Below, piece by piece: positions 25,301 through 40,300 of a stretch of DNA of 64,000 nt (position 1 is the first letter of the stretch; each line of letters begins with the position of its first letter). The notes under the pieces are model-generated. The model made no database searches. It saw nothing but the letters and a program-made list of their open reading frames with translations, and was not told the origin of the DNA. Origin of the DNA: Loripinus fragilis (Eukaryota > Mollusca > Bivalvia > Lucinida > Lucinidae); assembly GCA_964019695.1 (NCBI GenBank), contig CAXHUL010000250.1:62001-126000 (forward strand). The letters are read 5' to 3'. Both the position numbers and the translations under genes were made by a program.

Positions 25301-28300
25301 ACAAATTTGTACATTTCTTTTGTATACTTTACACTTTGGGTATATGTATCTAGACCAAAAGAAAAAGTTACGTCTCCATTATTTTTAGAGTATGTAGGTA
25401 GGCAACCTTTTTTTATGAAAAAAAAGTTTATGTATGGTTTAAATATAAAAACAACCTTAAAAAGTGTCAAAATAGACTTCAATATCACATAAGGCTCCAA
25501 AAAAGTTTGAGTAGGCCCAAAGATCTTAGCGTCAGTTGGGTAAGGGCTATTCCAGAAAAAATTACCTAGGGGGGGAAGAAGGCAAACGATGTTTTTTTCT
25601 ACGGGTGGTTAGTGTGGACATTTATCAAATTATATGGGTCATTGGTGTTTGAAAAAATCTGATTACATGGGTGATGGGGTTTAGACATTTGATAGATATA
25701 TATAATCGAATGTTCCTGTATCAATCAAAATATCGAATCACAATCTGTCGGTTTTTCTGTTGTGTGAAATAATGCAATCTATGCATAAATTAATATATTG
25801 TGTGAAAATAAAACAAAACAAAGTTGTTTTCTATGTTGATAAAGTCATTATTGCATTTCAAACGTGATTGCGGTATGCATTCGATACCGCAATCGGTAAA
25901 GCAATACGATAACCTACAAAAGTTTCCAAATGCAGCATCTATAACTAGGGGTGTAGGATTGGATAAAAAAAATTGGCTGCAAGTATTATCAGATGAGTGG
26001 GACCAATGAGGGTGATGTCAGACAGAAAAATACAAACAAATTAAGTTTAGCAAGTTGATCTAAAACCATTCGCTTCGAAACTTAAAAGCATTAAGCTTTT
26101 CATTCATTGACAGTGGCTGTTTTCTGTAGAGCTGGTTTAATATTGGAAACGTCATATGTTGATGGGCGTAGACAACACAGTATAGGAAAATGAGCATGAC
26201 TTGTACTTTCCTGTTTTTTTACTGAAGTTTATTAAATAATTCACATGGGTAGACATTAGACTTGCTTACTCTATATCAAATATCGAACATTTTGTATTGA
26301 TGCACATATCTTATTTAATTATATGGGTAGTTGGTATATGAACCTTTCTGATTACATAGTGGTCAGTATCTGTGGAAATTTAATTCTATGGGTGGTTGAG
26401 TAAAAAAAGTGCTTTCTTCCCCCTCTAGGTATTTTTTTCTGGAATAGCCCTAACCGGAAACAAGACTTTTCTTTTTTGGGCTTTATTTAAACAGTTAAAA
26501 TTTGGATTTTTTTTTTTTGTAACACTTGCATGAAATGCTTGCAATATGAGACATGTGCAAATTTTCTTATAAAACTATTTCAGTACCAAGTGTTGTTGAT
26601 GTTGGCTATTGTCTAGTTGGAGGTTGTCATGTGACGCAGCTGGTAGTGAAGAATGAAGGTGGTCCAGGAAGATTCTGTATTATGCCGAGTGCTGTATGGC
26701 CTACAACAAACTTTAAGGTAATTAGACAGCATCCTAAAATACTGCTTCAACCCTCTTCAGAGCAACGAAATTTCTGTAAAGTTTGATACAGTTATACCAT
26801 TTTATATTTTGAGGGCCATCTGTTATATTTTCAGGACCACTTTTAAGTTATAACACAGTCCCATTCATATGAACCCCAAACAGCATTATAAAGGGACTGT
26901 CTGTACATGCTAACCACTGAAATGCTGCAAGTTAACAGGATAAAAATTTAAAAATCGGGGAGGGGTGCAATACACAAAAGTGTTCAGTTTTTAAAAGTAA
27001 TACAGTAAAAACCTGTCTAAAACAGCCACTCTCAAAATGATCATGAAGTGGTTTTCAAAACCAATTATCGCTTAATGCAGGTCAAAAGTATTGCAGAATG
27101 CTCCAAGGGGAGCATTCTGCAATACTTTTGTCCTTCATTAAGCTACCATTTGTCATTTAGATCTTTGTTTTTATTTTTGAGTGTCCGCTTAAGACAGGTT
27201 TTACTGTATTTGCAGAGCTATAATTATTTTTATTTTCTCTTCAGTCTGTGGTCCACAATGGAAATGTGCCCATTCCTCCATTTGATATAAGACCTGCTGT
27301 GTTAGAAATTGCCAAAGATGATACAGTTGTCATGGATATAGTATTCCAGCCTCCACAAGTGAAGAGTTACTCTGTAGATATGTGTATGGTGTGTGATAAT
27401 TGTAATGTGAAACATTTCTCCATTAAAGGTGAGTATTATTGTGAGCCATGATGATACAGTTGTCATGGATATAGTATTCCAGCCTCCACAAGTGAAGAGT
27501 TACTCTGTAGATATGTGTATGGTGTGTGATAATTGTAATGTGAAACATTTCTCCATTAAAGGTTAGTATTATTGTGAGCCATGATGATACAGTTGTCATG
27601 GATATAGTATTCAAGCCTCCACAGGTGAAGAGTTACTCTGTGGACATGTGTACGTGTGTGATAATTGTAATGTGAAACATTTCACCATTAAAGGTTAGTA
27701 TTATTGTGAGCCATGATGATACAGTTGTCATGGATATAGTATTCCAGCCTCCACAGGTGAAGAGCTACTCTGAGGACATGTGTACGTGTGTGATAATTGT
27801 AATGTGAAACATTTCACCATTAAAGGTAAGTATTATTGTGAGTCATGATGTGGACATGTGTATGGTGTGTGATAATTGTAATGTGAAACATTTCTCCATA
27901 AAAGGTAAGTATTATTGTGAGCCATGATGATACAGTTGTCATGGATATAGTATTCCAGCCTCCACAAGTGAAGAGTTACTCTGTGGACATGTGTATGGTG
28001 TGTGATAATTGTAATGTGAAACATTTCTCCATTAAAGGTAAGTATTATTGTGAGCCATGATGATACAGTTGTCATGGATATAGTATTCCAGCCTCCACAA
28101 GTGAAGAGTTACTCTGTAGACATGTGTATGGTGTGTGATAATTGTAATGTGAAACATTTCAACATTAAAGGTAAGTATTATTGTGAGCCATGATGATACA
28201 GTTGTCATGGATATAGTATTCCAGCCTCCACAAGTGAAGAGTTACTCTGTGGACATGTGTATGGTGTGTGATTATTGTAATGTGAAACATTTCACCATTA

Positions 28301-31300
28301 AAGGTAAGTATTATTGTGAGCCATGATGATACAGTTGTCATGGATATAGTATTCCAGCCTCCACAAGTGAAGAGTTACTCTGCAGACATGTGTAGGTGTG
28401 TGATAATTGTAATGTGAAACATTTCTCCATTAAAGGTAAGTATTATAGTGAGCCATGATGATACAGTTGTCATGGATATAGTATTCCAGCCTCCACAAGT
28501 GACCAGTTACTCTGTGGACATGTGTATGGTGTGTGATAATTGTTATGTGAAACATTTCTCCATTAAAGGTAAGTATTATTGTGAGCCATGATGATACAGT
28601 TGTCATGGATATAGTATTCCAGCCTCCACAAGTGAAGAGTTACTCTGTGGACATGTGTATGGTGTGTGATAATTGTAATGTGAAACATTTCTCCATTAAA
28701 GGTAAGTATTATTGTGAGCCATGATGATACAGTTGTCATGGATATAGTATTCCAGCCTCCACAAGTGAAGAGTTACTCTGTGGACATGTGTATGGTGTGT
28801 GATAATTGTAATGCGAAACATTTCTCCATAAAAGGTAAGTATTATTGTGAGCCATGATGATACAGTTGTCATGGATATAGTATTCCAGCCCCCACAAGTG
28901 AAGAGTTACTCTGTGGACATGTGTACGTGTGTGATAATTGTAATGTGAAACATTTCACCATTAAAGGTAAGTATTATTGTAAGCCATGATGATACAGTCT
29001 TCATGGATATAGTATTCCAGCCTCCACAGGTGAAGAGTTACTCTGTCAATATGTGTATGGTGTGTGATAATTGTAATGTGAAACATTTCTTCATTAAAGG
29101 TAAGTATTATTGTGAGCCATGATGATACAGTCGTCATGGATATAGTATTCCAGCCTCCACAGGTGAAGAGTTACTCTGTTGACATGTGTATGGTGTGTGA
29201 TAATTGTAATGTGAAACATTTCTCCATTAAAGGTAAGTATTATTGTGAGCCATGATGATACAGTTGTCATAGATATAGTATTCCAGCCTCCACAAGTGAA
29301 GAGTTACTCTGTAGACATGTGTATGGTGTGTGATAATTGTAATGTGAAACATTTCTCCATTAAGGGTAAGTATTATTGTGAGCCATGATGATACAGTTGT
29401 CATGGATATAGTATTCCAGCCCCCACAAGTGAAGAGTTACTCTGTGGACATGTGTATGGTGTGTGATAATTGTAATGTGAAACATTTCACCATTAAAGGT
29501 AAGTATTATTGTGAGCCATGCCTGGGAAATTCTTTATTTGGGCAAGCTCCTGAGATTTTAATGCTCAAAGCAAATGTATCAAGCCATTGGTGAGAATTCA
29601 CAGTGGATCCACTGATTTCAGATGTTTTCTTTATTTAAACTCTAGTGCAATTTCTTTAAAAACAGCATTCACTTCAACATTTTTTTTTTAATTTTTAGCA
29701 AAGTTTGTCAAATGCTGTTCTCAATCCTGTAATTGTTTTGTTTGATTTGATTCTTTACTTGTCTAGGCCTTCAGATTAATTCCAAATTCCTCATGCGTAG
29801 GAACAGATGCTCATGTTGGCTTCTTTAAGATGCACTAGATACCAAAGCCTGCTGCATTAGCTTTGGTCCAGATAAACACAAATTTTGAGTGTAGAATTGT
29901 GATTATTTTCTTATCCATTAGATTAAACATTTTGTTTTTGGGTTCTTAAAATTACCTTCTTATTGAGACTGTTCTTTTCAGTGTGCTTACAACATATGTT
30001 TTAGTTACAAGTTACAAATGGTCTTTTTAATCTTTGTCTTGCTGAACCCTGATTTTTTTCTTTTTTGAAAACTCTTTAGATCCAGATCAGCAGATCGAGA
30101 AGATAGCTGAGGTTAATATTGGTATTCAATGGTGGATATCGATTTCAAATTCAATTTCAATAGCAATAATCAGTAACTGTTTGATTGTTCATTGTGATTT
30201 TCTAGTAAGTATGTGTATAGCAAAGTCTTTAACGTGTAGCACATAAACATAGACAAGGTTGACATTAGAACAGGTGATGTATAGTAAACTTTAAATTTAA
30301 TGGACAGGAAAGACTATGAAAATCTGTCTATTTATAGATCATGTAATTTTACAAGAATCTATTATCAGAGTGGTTGGAAAAATCGGTCCCAATGACCACT
30401 ATTTGGCATCTCAAGGCTTGCCTTGAGGGGCAGATTTTTCTATCCCACCCTCACATGAATAATAGATTATTTTTCTTGCTCACCTATATACCATCTTTAA
30501 ACTTGAAAAAGATTGAAAAGACTTCCAGACATTCCTGATATCTTGACATACATATCACATGGTGACGTCATTTTAACATTACAATGATGTCACAGATCGA
30601 CATGCTGCTGTTCGTTTTTTTAATCTTTCCAACTGGTTGGTAAAGGGTATGTGAATCTTCTGATATTGTTAAAAACAGCGGAAATCCCAATCTGGTATGC
30701 AAGATTGTTTAATATCTAATATACAAAACTGCTTTGAATGACTTATTCCCTTCCTTTCAAGGTGAAGCAGAGAAGGCTGGAGTGGATTTAGTTTCCGTGG
30801 AGCGAGGCACAGCACAACCACTGCCAGGAGAAATGACAGATGCTACCGCCCAACATCTGATAAGATTTGATAACCTCAATCCCTTCACTTACACAGACCG
30901 ATCTTGTGTTGTTAAGAATGTGACGTAAGTAATAACAAGGGGCTATTGCTCAACATCTGATAAGATTTGATAACCTCAATCCCTTCACCTACACTGACAG
31001 ATCTTTTGTTGTTAAGAATGTGATGTAAGTAATAACAAGGGGCTATTGCTCAACATCTGATAAGATTTGATAACCTCAATCCCTTCACCTACACTGACAG
31101 ATCTTGTGTTGTCAAGAATGTGATGTAAGTAATAACCAGGGGCTACTGCTCAACATCTGATAAGATTTGATAACCTCAATCCCTTCACCTACACTGACAG
31201 ATCTTTTGTTGTTAAGAATGTGATGTAAGTAATAACAAGGGGCTATTGCTCAACATCTGATAAGATTTGATAACCTCAATCCCTTCACCTACACTGACAG

Positions 31301-34300
31301 ATCTTGTGTTGTCAAGAATGTGATGTAAGTAATAACCAGGGGCTACTGCTCAACATCTGATAAGATTTGATAACCTCAATCCCTTCACCTACACTGACAG
31401 ATCTTTTGTTGTTAAGAATGTGATGTAAGTAATAACAAGGGGCTATTGCTCAACATCTGATAAGATTTGATAACCTCAATCCCTTCACCTACACTGACAG
31501 ATCTTGTGTTGTCAAGAATGTGACGTAAGTAATAACCAGGGGTGTGGAAATACCATACCCGACTTGTCTGACCTGGTTCTATTTCATTCAGGACAAGCTA
31601 GGAACTTCTATTGATTTTTCCTGGGACAAATTTAAAAAAAAATAATACAACTCTTTTTTCATGTTGAAAAATTATTATGCACTTATGTGTTGTGTTGAAT
31701 ACAGTGTAGATTCTGATCACCTTGTCTCTTCAGAATGCAACTGATCTATATCAATAGAATTTATATCTGGTTTCATACTATTTTTATAAGAGTTAATGCA
31801 TCTCTATTGTTTAAGAATAGTAAGGGCTAAGTTAAGTTTTTTTGTACATTATTTATTCTTTGGGACAAGTAAACATTCTCTAGACAAGTATCTTATGGCA
31901 GTTAACTTGTCCCTTGCCAAGTATCAACTTTTGCTATTTCCACTCCCCTGTAGTAACCACCATAATTGAGGAGGGCAGTGGCTCAGTGGTAGAGTGCATG
32001 ACTCAAGACCGAGGGGTTGCCAGTTTGAGCCTCACCAGTGTCACTGTGTCCTGTCCTTGAGCAAGACACATTAATCATTGCTCCCAGGAAGACCCATCCT
32101 GACATAGCTGAAAAATTGTTGACTGGGATGTAAAGAATCAAATCACACAAACCACCAAGTGGTGTCATGATGATCTGTAAGGAAGATATATACTATAAAC
32201 CCTTACCATGTTGATTTAACCTGTATTTGTTTTATTTGTTACATACATTTCAAAATGCATAGTATAAAAAGTATCAGTATTGGAGAACAGGCTTAGCAGC
32301 TTATACCTATCCTCTCCTGTCCCCATGTTGAACCCTGTTTTGTAAAAGCGTAGTATAAAAAGTATCAGTATTGGAGAACAAGCTAAGCAGCTTATACCTA
32401 TCCTCTCCTGTCCCCATGTTGAACCCTGTTTCTGTAAAAGCGTAGTATAAAAAGTATCAGTATTGGAGAACAAGCTAAGCAGCTTATACCTATCCTCTCC
32501 TGTCCCCATGTTGAACCCTGTTTCTGTAAAAGCGTAGTATAAAAAGTATCAGTATTGGAGAACAAGCTAAGCAGCTTATACCTATCCTCTCCTGTCCCCA
32601 TGTTGAACCCTGTTTCTGTAAAAGCGTAGTATAAAAAGTATCAGTATTGGAGAACAAGCTAAGCAGCTTATACATATCCTCTCCTGTCTCCATGTTGAAC
32701 CCTGTTTTTGAAAAAAAAGTGTAGAGCCAGATCAGCTGATCAGGATCCACACCCTTTTCCACTTTGTTTGCTCGTAATAGGAATTTTGCTAATTTGCATG
32801 CTAAGCTACCAAGTAGCCAGCACATAGCCATAGAACTAAATTTTTAACCGTAAATCCAAAGATATACCTCCGCAGAGATGTAAAACATGATTTTGACCGT
32901 ATATCCAATGATATACCTCCCCAAATAAACATTTTGAATATGGTTATCTCATTCTAATGCACTTCTGCAGTTTTGTCTCAAATATGAGCATGGCATACCA
33001 CATAAAGCCTTATGTCATCCAACGAAATGTAATGTAATTAATGACGTCAAACTAAATTTCCATATTATCCAATCAGATGTCACGTTACAAAATCAAGTGT
33101 ATTAGAATGCTTGCTTATGCAGTAAGTAGTATACTCTCATGGAATGGCAGGACAATATGGTTTTATTGTCAAATGAAATACTCCTCTTCCATATAATTTT
33201 GATGTGTTACTTTTCAGATTAAGGATTGGCACACAGTTTCGCCTAAAATTGTTTATCATAAAGCAAAGATTATAGGCTCTGATCAGTAGCAACATGATGC
33301 AGCATTTGATCTAGTTCTACATATTGCTATCTTGCCACTAGCAAGACTGTAAAAAAAAATTCTTAGTCTGCTGCATGCAATTTGCTATTTTTCATTTTTA
33401 GTACCATATGTTTTCATGAAATGTTTTTCAGAAATGTCAGCCTTCCATTCCAATGGATTATCTACAAGCCCCAGTTTGATAGTCCGGGTTCCAACTCAGC
33501 CAGTAAGAAATATGACCGGGTACCAGATGTAGACTCTGTCTTCAGTATTCATCCACCAACAGGTGTCCTATCACCAGCGGAACAAATGGAGTTTAAGATT
33601 ACTTATGCCCCGCCTATTGTAAGTTATTTGATAGTTTCTTACATCCAGATAAGCAGACATTTTAGCATAAAATTGTGACTATTTCCATATACCCATCTGT
33701 GTAAACCTGTGTTTAAGAGTCCATACTTAAAAATTATTTTCTCATTGCTCAACCAAAGCATATGTTGTGTGAACTACCCACAACATATGCTTTGGTTGAG
33801 AATGAGAAAATATTTTTCAAGTATGTACTCTTATCTGGTCGGTAGATAATAATTTGTATAAATTGAGTTAATGCGGTCTAATCTAATTATGCAGTCTGTC
33901 CTGGAGACTTGAACTTGTTAAAGAATATGTTTCAAATAGTAACTTAATATTGATTTACCTAATTGGAATAATCATGAAAAAGAAAGACCCATATGATAGG
34001 TGAAAGTAAAAAAAAAATTGAATCATATAATTTGAATGTTAACAGGGAAAATCCATCTTTTTTACTGAAATTTAAACCATACTGCATAGGTCTAGACAAG
34101 CATCTTTTGTTTTTTGTGTGAATTTGTGAATATTTTCTCATCCATTAGCTTAAACATGTGTTTTGGGTGCTCAAAAGAACCTTCTCATTGAAATGGTTCT
34201 TTTTGAGGACCCACAATATACATTTTTGTTGAGAAATGAGAAAGTAATTTTTCAAGTATGCACTCTTATCTAGAGGGATGTTAATGATTTGCATAATTAT

Positions 34301-37300
34301 ACCCCCCGCAAACTTTGTTTGTGGTGGGTATACTGTTTTCACGTTGTCCGTGTGTGCGTGCGTGCGTCCGTCCGTCCGTAACGCTTTGTTTCCTTAATAT
34401 CTTGAAGAGTCATGGCTGGATTTACATCAAACCTTGCAAACATGTTCATATATGCAAGAAAAAATACTTTAAACAAAAAAGTAAGGGCTAGGGGCCAATT
34501 CTATTAGAGTTATTTCCCTTTGTAGTTCTAAATGGCTTTTTGTATAGGGTTTTATGCTTACGCTATTATAGGCCATACATGGGCCGATCAACTCCTACCA
34601 CAGCTTTTGATGGAACAATTTGATACTTTGCCTATACAATGTTAACATATTGAACATATGCATGAAGGAGTTTGGTTCAGAAAAAATAATTTTTGACAAA
34701 ATGACAGCTGCGAGAACTGAGACAATTTTTACCTAATAAGGCTTTTGTATATGCATAGATGGTGCCTTCATGGGCCGATCAACTCCTACCACAGTTTTTG
34801 ATGGAACAATTTGATACTTAGCCTATACAATTTTAACACATTGAACATATGCATGAAGGAGTTTGGTTCAGAACAAATAATTTTTGACAAAATGACAGCT
34901 GTGAGAACTTAGACAATTTTCCCCTAACAAGGCTTTTGTATATGCACAGATGGTGCCTTCATGGGCCGATCAACTCCTACCACAGCTTTTGATGGAGCAG
35001 TTTGATATGTTGCCTATTCAATATAGACACATTGAACATATGCATGAAGGAGTTTGGTTCAGAAAAAATAATTTTTGACAAAATGACAGCTGTGAGAACT
35101 TAGACAATTTTTCCCTAATAAGGCTTTTGTATATGCATAGATGGTGCCTTCATGGGCCGATCAACTCCTACCACAGCTTTTGATGGAGCAATTTGATGCT
35201 TTGCCACTATAATGTAGACATATTGAACATATGCATGAAGGAGTTTGATTTGGAAATGATAATTTCTGACAAGATGACAGCTGTTAGAACTTAGACAATT
35301 TTCCCCTAACAAGGCTTTTGTATATGCATTGATGGTGCCTTCATGGGCCGATCAACTCCTACCACAGTTTTTGATGGAGCAATTTGATATGTTGCCTTTA
35401 CAATATAGACACATTAAACATATGCATGAAGGAGTTTGGTTTGGAAAAAATAATTTTTGATAAAATGACATCTATGAGAACTTAGACTATTTTTTCGGTA
35501 TAAGCTTTGACATATAGAGCTTTCAGGTGTGAATAATTTTGTGTATATGATCTTAACAATTGTTCCAGATTGCAAGCTTTAAGATCATTTGCACAGATTC
35601 TATTTATATCTTGTTTTCACAGATTCTACTGAAATCTTTTTTTCAAAACTAGGGTCTGCTGGTTTGAACTATTACTTGCCAAAACTAAGTTTTATCACTG
35701 ACCCTTACTGTGCGGGGGGTATCTAATAAGCATTGCTTATTGACTTTTTTCATTTGAGTAAATGTGGAAGAGACAATCTCATCTTATTTTTGAAATTAAA
35801 AGTTAATGACTAGCATAATTTGAGTAATCATGGAGAGAGCTTCAGCCAATATTTGATTACATATTGAGAATTCTTTTAAAAAGTTCCATCTTATTGCTGA
35901 AATCAAAAGGAGCGGAGTGGCTCAGTGGTAGAGAGTGAGACTTGGGGTCAAAGGGTTGCTAATTCAAGACTCAACAGATGCACTGTGTTGTGTCCTTTAG
36001 CAAGACAATTTCTCCTCTAATCAGTACTAGTTTAACCCAGGAAGATAGGAAAACATCTGGACTTGACAGAAAAATTGCTGACAAGGATGTAAAGCACCAA
36101 CAAAAAAAAAAAAAAAAAAAAAAGACACATTGCTTAAAAATCAAAACAATATTGGGTTTTCAAAAATTGAATTTTACTTTTCAACATTTTCTCCAGCTAT
36201 GCTAATTATGTATTGAGAAAACCTATCTTTAGTGTTTGCTTTAAAGGTTAATTGTTCCATAAAAGCAAGTGAGTCTGACATAAAAGCCCTCATTTTACCA
36301 TGCAATCTGCAACAAATTTGGTCAAAATTAGATATAAAATAAGAAAGATAGAGCAATTCAAAAATAAAAACTCTGACTTATATTAACACAATGGAGGCCA
36401 CCATTTTTAATATCTAATTAACATCCTGTAAATTTTGAAAAACCACTAAAATCTCCATTTTTAATGCAAATTGTACAGATTTTTTCAAAATTAACTATTT
36501 TTGACAAATGGATGAATAAAAACTGCAAACAAAGTACAAATACAATGGCAGAAAACTAGTATTTCTGTTTATGCATATTAAATTAAGGCTGCCCTCAATC
36601 GCTTTCAATTATCTACTATATTGAAACATCTGTAACTTTCTTATTTTTTCATTCATTTTAACCTGTTTGCGGCATATTGCATTATTTAATAAGGGCTTGC
36701 ATTTGCAATGCTCTTGTTTTGAATGTAAGTGTCACTCAACGTCTCTGCTAAACAACAGAGGCTAGTCATAATCTTGTAAATATGGATATAACATGACTAT
36801 ATGCCTTTTATCTTACCTTAGAAATCAGTAACAACGCATCTGCTTTTGTCATCTGAAATATTTAAGAAGCCTCTGGGTCAAATAGTGTGGACCCAGATCA
36901 AACTAGAAACAGTCTGATCTGGGTCAAAAACAGTAAGTGAGTATGATCAGGAAATACTACAATCATAAACTGCAGACAAACCTGTGGCATCGTGAGGAAG
37001 AGCCACACAACAATCACGAGACACCAGGAAGACAAACAAGGCAAAGCAACCAGCTCTCTCTTCCCCATCAAATGATTGCAAAACTAGAATGGACACAAAG
37101 TAACGCACAACAGAACATAGTACAATTACAGAATCCCACTATGGGAGTAAGAATCAACAACCAATCAACAACAACAGAACCACCGCCTTAGAACTGACAG
37201 CAGCCAAAGCCACTTGGGGGCTTAAATGCATTTTACTGGTACCAAATCTTCACCCTAGATTCTGCTGTTGTTGAAGCACAAACAATGTTAAGTATGCATG

Positions 37301-40300
37301 GAGGATTCCTAACTATTACAATGTATCATCAACATTGTTTGCCTCTTTACTTACATTAGTCAACTATGTTGGCAAATATGTGCATTATCCTCGGCTTAGT
37401 ACTTTACTGGTTCAACCTAGGAAGACCTGTCCAAACATGACTAAAAATTGTTGACTGGGATCTCAGACCCAGTATCAACGGACTGGTCACTGACGGAAAT
37501 ACAAAACTATGTTGTCGAGGCTTGGTTATAGCGCTATTTCAAAGTACTACAGCCTTTTAAATTGATTCTAAATATATCCGAGATTATACAAAGTTATTCT
37601 TGGTATGCAAAGTTGAAATATTACAAGTCACAGTAAATAAAATTGAAGCTTTGTTGTCTTTTTAGGTTGATTTCTGATGAATTTCAGCTTAAAGGGCCGA
37701 AAATAGCTAAAAAGGGTACCTTGGTTTCTTGCTGATGTTCATAAAGACTGATTAACTTTCAATAAATATAACAATACAGTCTTAAATATACTATATTGAA
37801 CCAATGCTTTTTTGAAGAAAAATCACAGTTATGCAGAGAAATAATAGAGATATGATTATTTAATCTTCAACATACGTCAGTTTTTGTCAAAACTCACCGC
37901 TCAGCCCCGACAATGTATTTCCAATATATACATTTACCTGTATGGCAGTTACCAGTCCCTGTATTCTGGGTCCGAGCTGGGATGTTAAGAATCAAACAAA
38001 AAATATATGCATCAGATGTCTTTATTTTACAGGTGCTTTAAGGGCTAATAATTTTATATGGAAAGTTAATTTTTCTTCTAATATTCTGTAGCAATATTGT
38101 TATAAAAGTTTTATATATTTATTTTCGTGATTAACTCTATATAGATTGGTGAAGAGGAAGTACGCTAATTGTTGTTTGATGATTTATTCTTGCTTTATCA
38201 TGATTGGCTTATAATTGTGAGCAGTTGAAGAATAAGCTTGTGGTGGCTGGGTACCGCTTCATCATTCTGTAATACATTTTTCTCATTAGCAGGCTGTCAT
38301 CTAGTACTACCAGCTTATGGTGGCTGGGTACTGCTTTATCATTCTGTAATACATTTCTCTCATTAGTAGGCTGTCATCTAGTACTACCGGTACTTTCTTC
38401 TTCTTCATGCCATGCTGCCTTTAGCAGAATTCTAAGTGTTGTTATTGTATTCATTGTCCTGTCTGAACTTGTCATTTGCTTAAAGCCTACAGTTCAATGT
38501 ATATTCAACAGATGGACAATCTTATTCATCTAGTACTACCGGTACATTATGCTTCTTCATGCTATGATGCCGTCAGCAGATTTCAAAGTTTTGTTAATGC
38601 ATTCATTGTCCTGTCTCAAGTTCTCCTTTGCTTTAAGCCTACAGTTCAATGTATATTCAACAGTTTGACAATCTTATTGGAATTTGTTTTAAACTGTATT
38701 AACCATAAATATTCTGATACTAAAACTCAAGGCTATTTAACTATTTGACTGGGTGTGTAAAGTACATTTACTGATTGGCAGATAGTGGAGACCTTGGTTT
38801 AACCCCACACACTGTTTGCTCATGCCTATGTGTCTGAATATCTAGGGGTAAATACAGTATTAACTCACTGATGCTGAAATAACATATGTTTTGATGATTG
38901 AGTGAATTTCAATTTTTATGCATCATTTCATTATTACTGTTCATCTCAGCTGAGCAGGAAGTGCTCTAAAGTGAGCTTTTGGGATCAGTCACTGTCCGGC
39001 GTCTGTCCAAGTCAGTCTTTATCAATTGTCGTTCTTCATCAACAATTTGCTTTTAACAACAACTCCTCCTACACTACTGGACCAAAATTTTAATTAAACT
39101 ACACAGGTAACTCCAATTTGACCTGTTGAAAAACATGGCCACTAATGAATGCATGATTTATTGCAGCCATGGAAGCTTTAAAAATCTTCTCATCCAATCA
39201 AAATCAAAAATTATTTGACAGAAATGGTTACTGGATGACCTTTTTACAAATATAGCTATTATTATATATTTGGTTTGTCAGAAAAACATGGCCACAGAAG
39301 GGCGTGGCCAGTTTCGCTTATGTACCTACAGTGAAACCTTGTCTAAAGGGGCCACTCAAAGGAAGACCCAAAAGTATATTTTCAAGACGGATAAACGCTT
39401 AATGCAGGTCAAAAGCATTGCAGAATGCTTCAAGGAGAGCATTCTGCAATGCTTTCAACGTTCATTAAGCAACCATTTGTCATTAAGAACTTTTTTTTTG
39501 TCTATTTTTGAGTGGCTGCTTTACACAGGTTTCACTGTATATATGAAACTTAAAACATCTTCTCTGAAACCAATGGCAAGAATTGAAAACAATTTGGCAG
39601 AAATGGTCAATAAACATAATAGTATGCCCTAAGCAAAAAATATATCAAAGATCTCATAAGGCTTCAAAAATCTTGTTTGCATTTACAGTCACTGATCACA
39701 TGAAATTGGAGCCTATTTTAATTTTTTATTGCCATATTCTGAAGATGCTATTAATTTTTTTTTATATTTCATGAAAACGGGATATGAAATAACAAAAGTG
39801 TGCATTTATTTATGAAATGTTAAAAAAAGTTTTTCAGACCTTCCAATCATCTTTCAAACTGATGCTAAATTGAACATGGTGTATTTTATTTATACAATAT
39901 TTGCAAATTGGTAAAAGAACTTTAGCATTGAATAGAACAGAATAGGCCTAGCTGGTTTAATCCTAGAATGAACTTGATCGATGTCATAATGTAAATATTT
40001 GATCGCATATACAGGTACAATGATATTATCTTTGCAGTGGTTCATGAAAAAAAAGAACTTGATAGATAGCATAATGTTTATATTTGATCGCATATACAGG
40101 TAGCAATAATATTATTTGCTGAACATGTCTGAGATAAATCATTATTTTGAGTATTTGTTTATACATTTATAGGTGGATAACTTCCACAGTGTTCTTCATC
40201 AATTGTTGAACATGGTACCACCTTCAATTGAGAGTATGTCACATAGCAGCTCAACAAGTAAAGACAAAGATGGAAATGATGATAAAAATAAATCTCAAGA

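Noticed and set aside
27317..31540. CRISPR-like arrays
   Set aside because: Repeat units are 100-133 bp contiguous exon and intron sequence without spacers, in a eukaryotic genome.
32216..32831. Minus-strand repeat protein (MGTGEDRYKLLSLFSNTDTF units)
   Set aside because: It is produced by the 92-bp intronic minisatellite on the antisense strand. The 92-bp unit shifts frame each copy and no gene signals are present.
36937..37191. 84-residue frame MSMIRKYYNHKLQTNLWHRE
   Set aside because: It lies in dispersed repeat D. The copy at 53745 does not preserve the frame.
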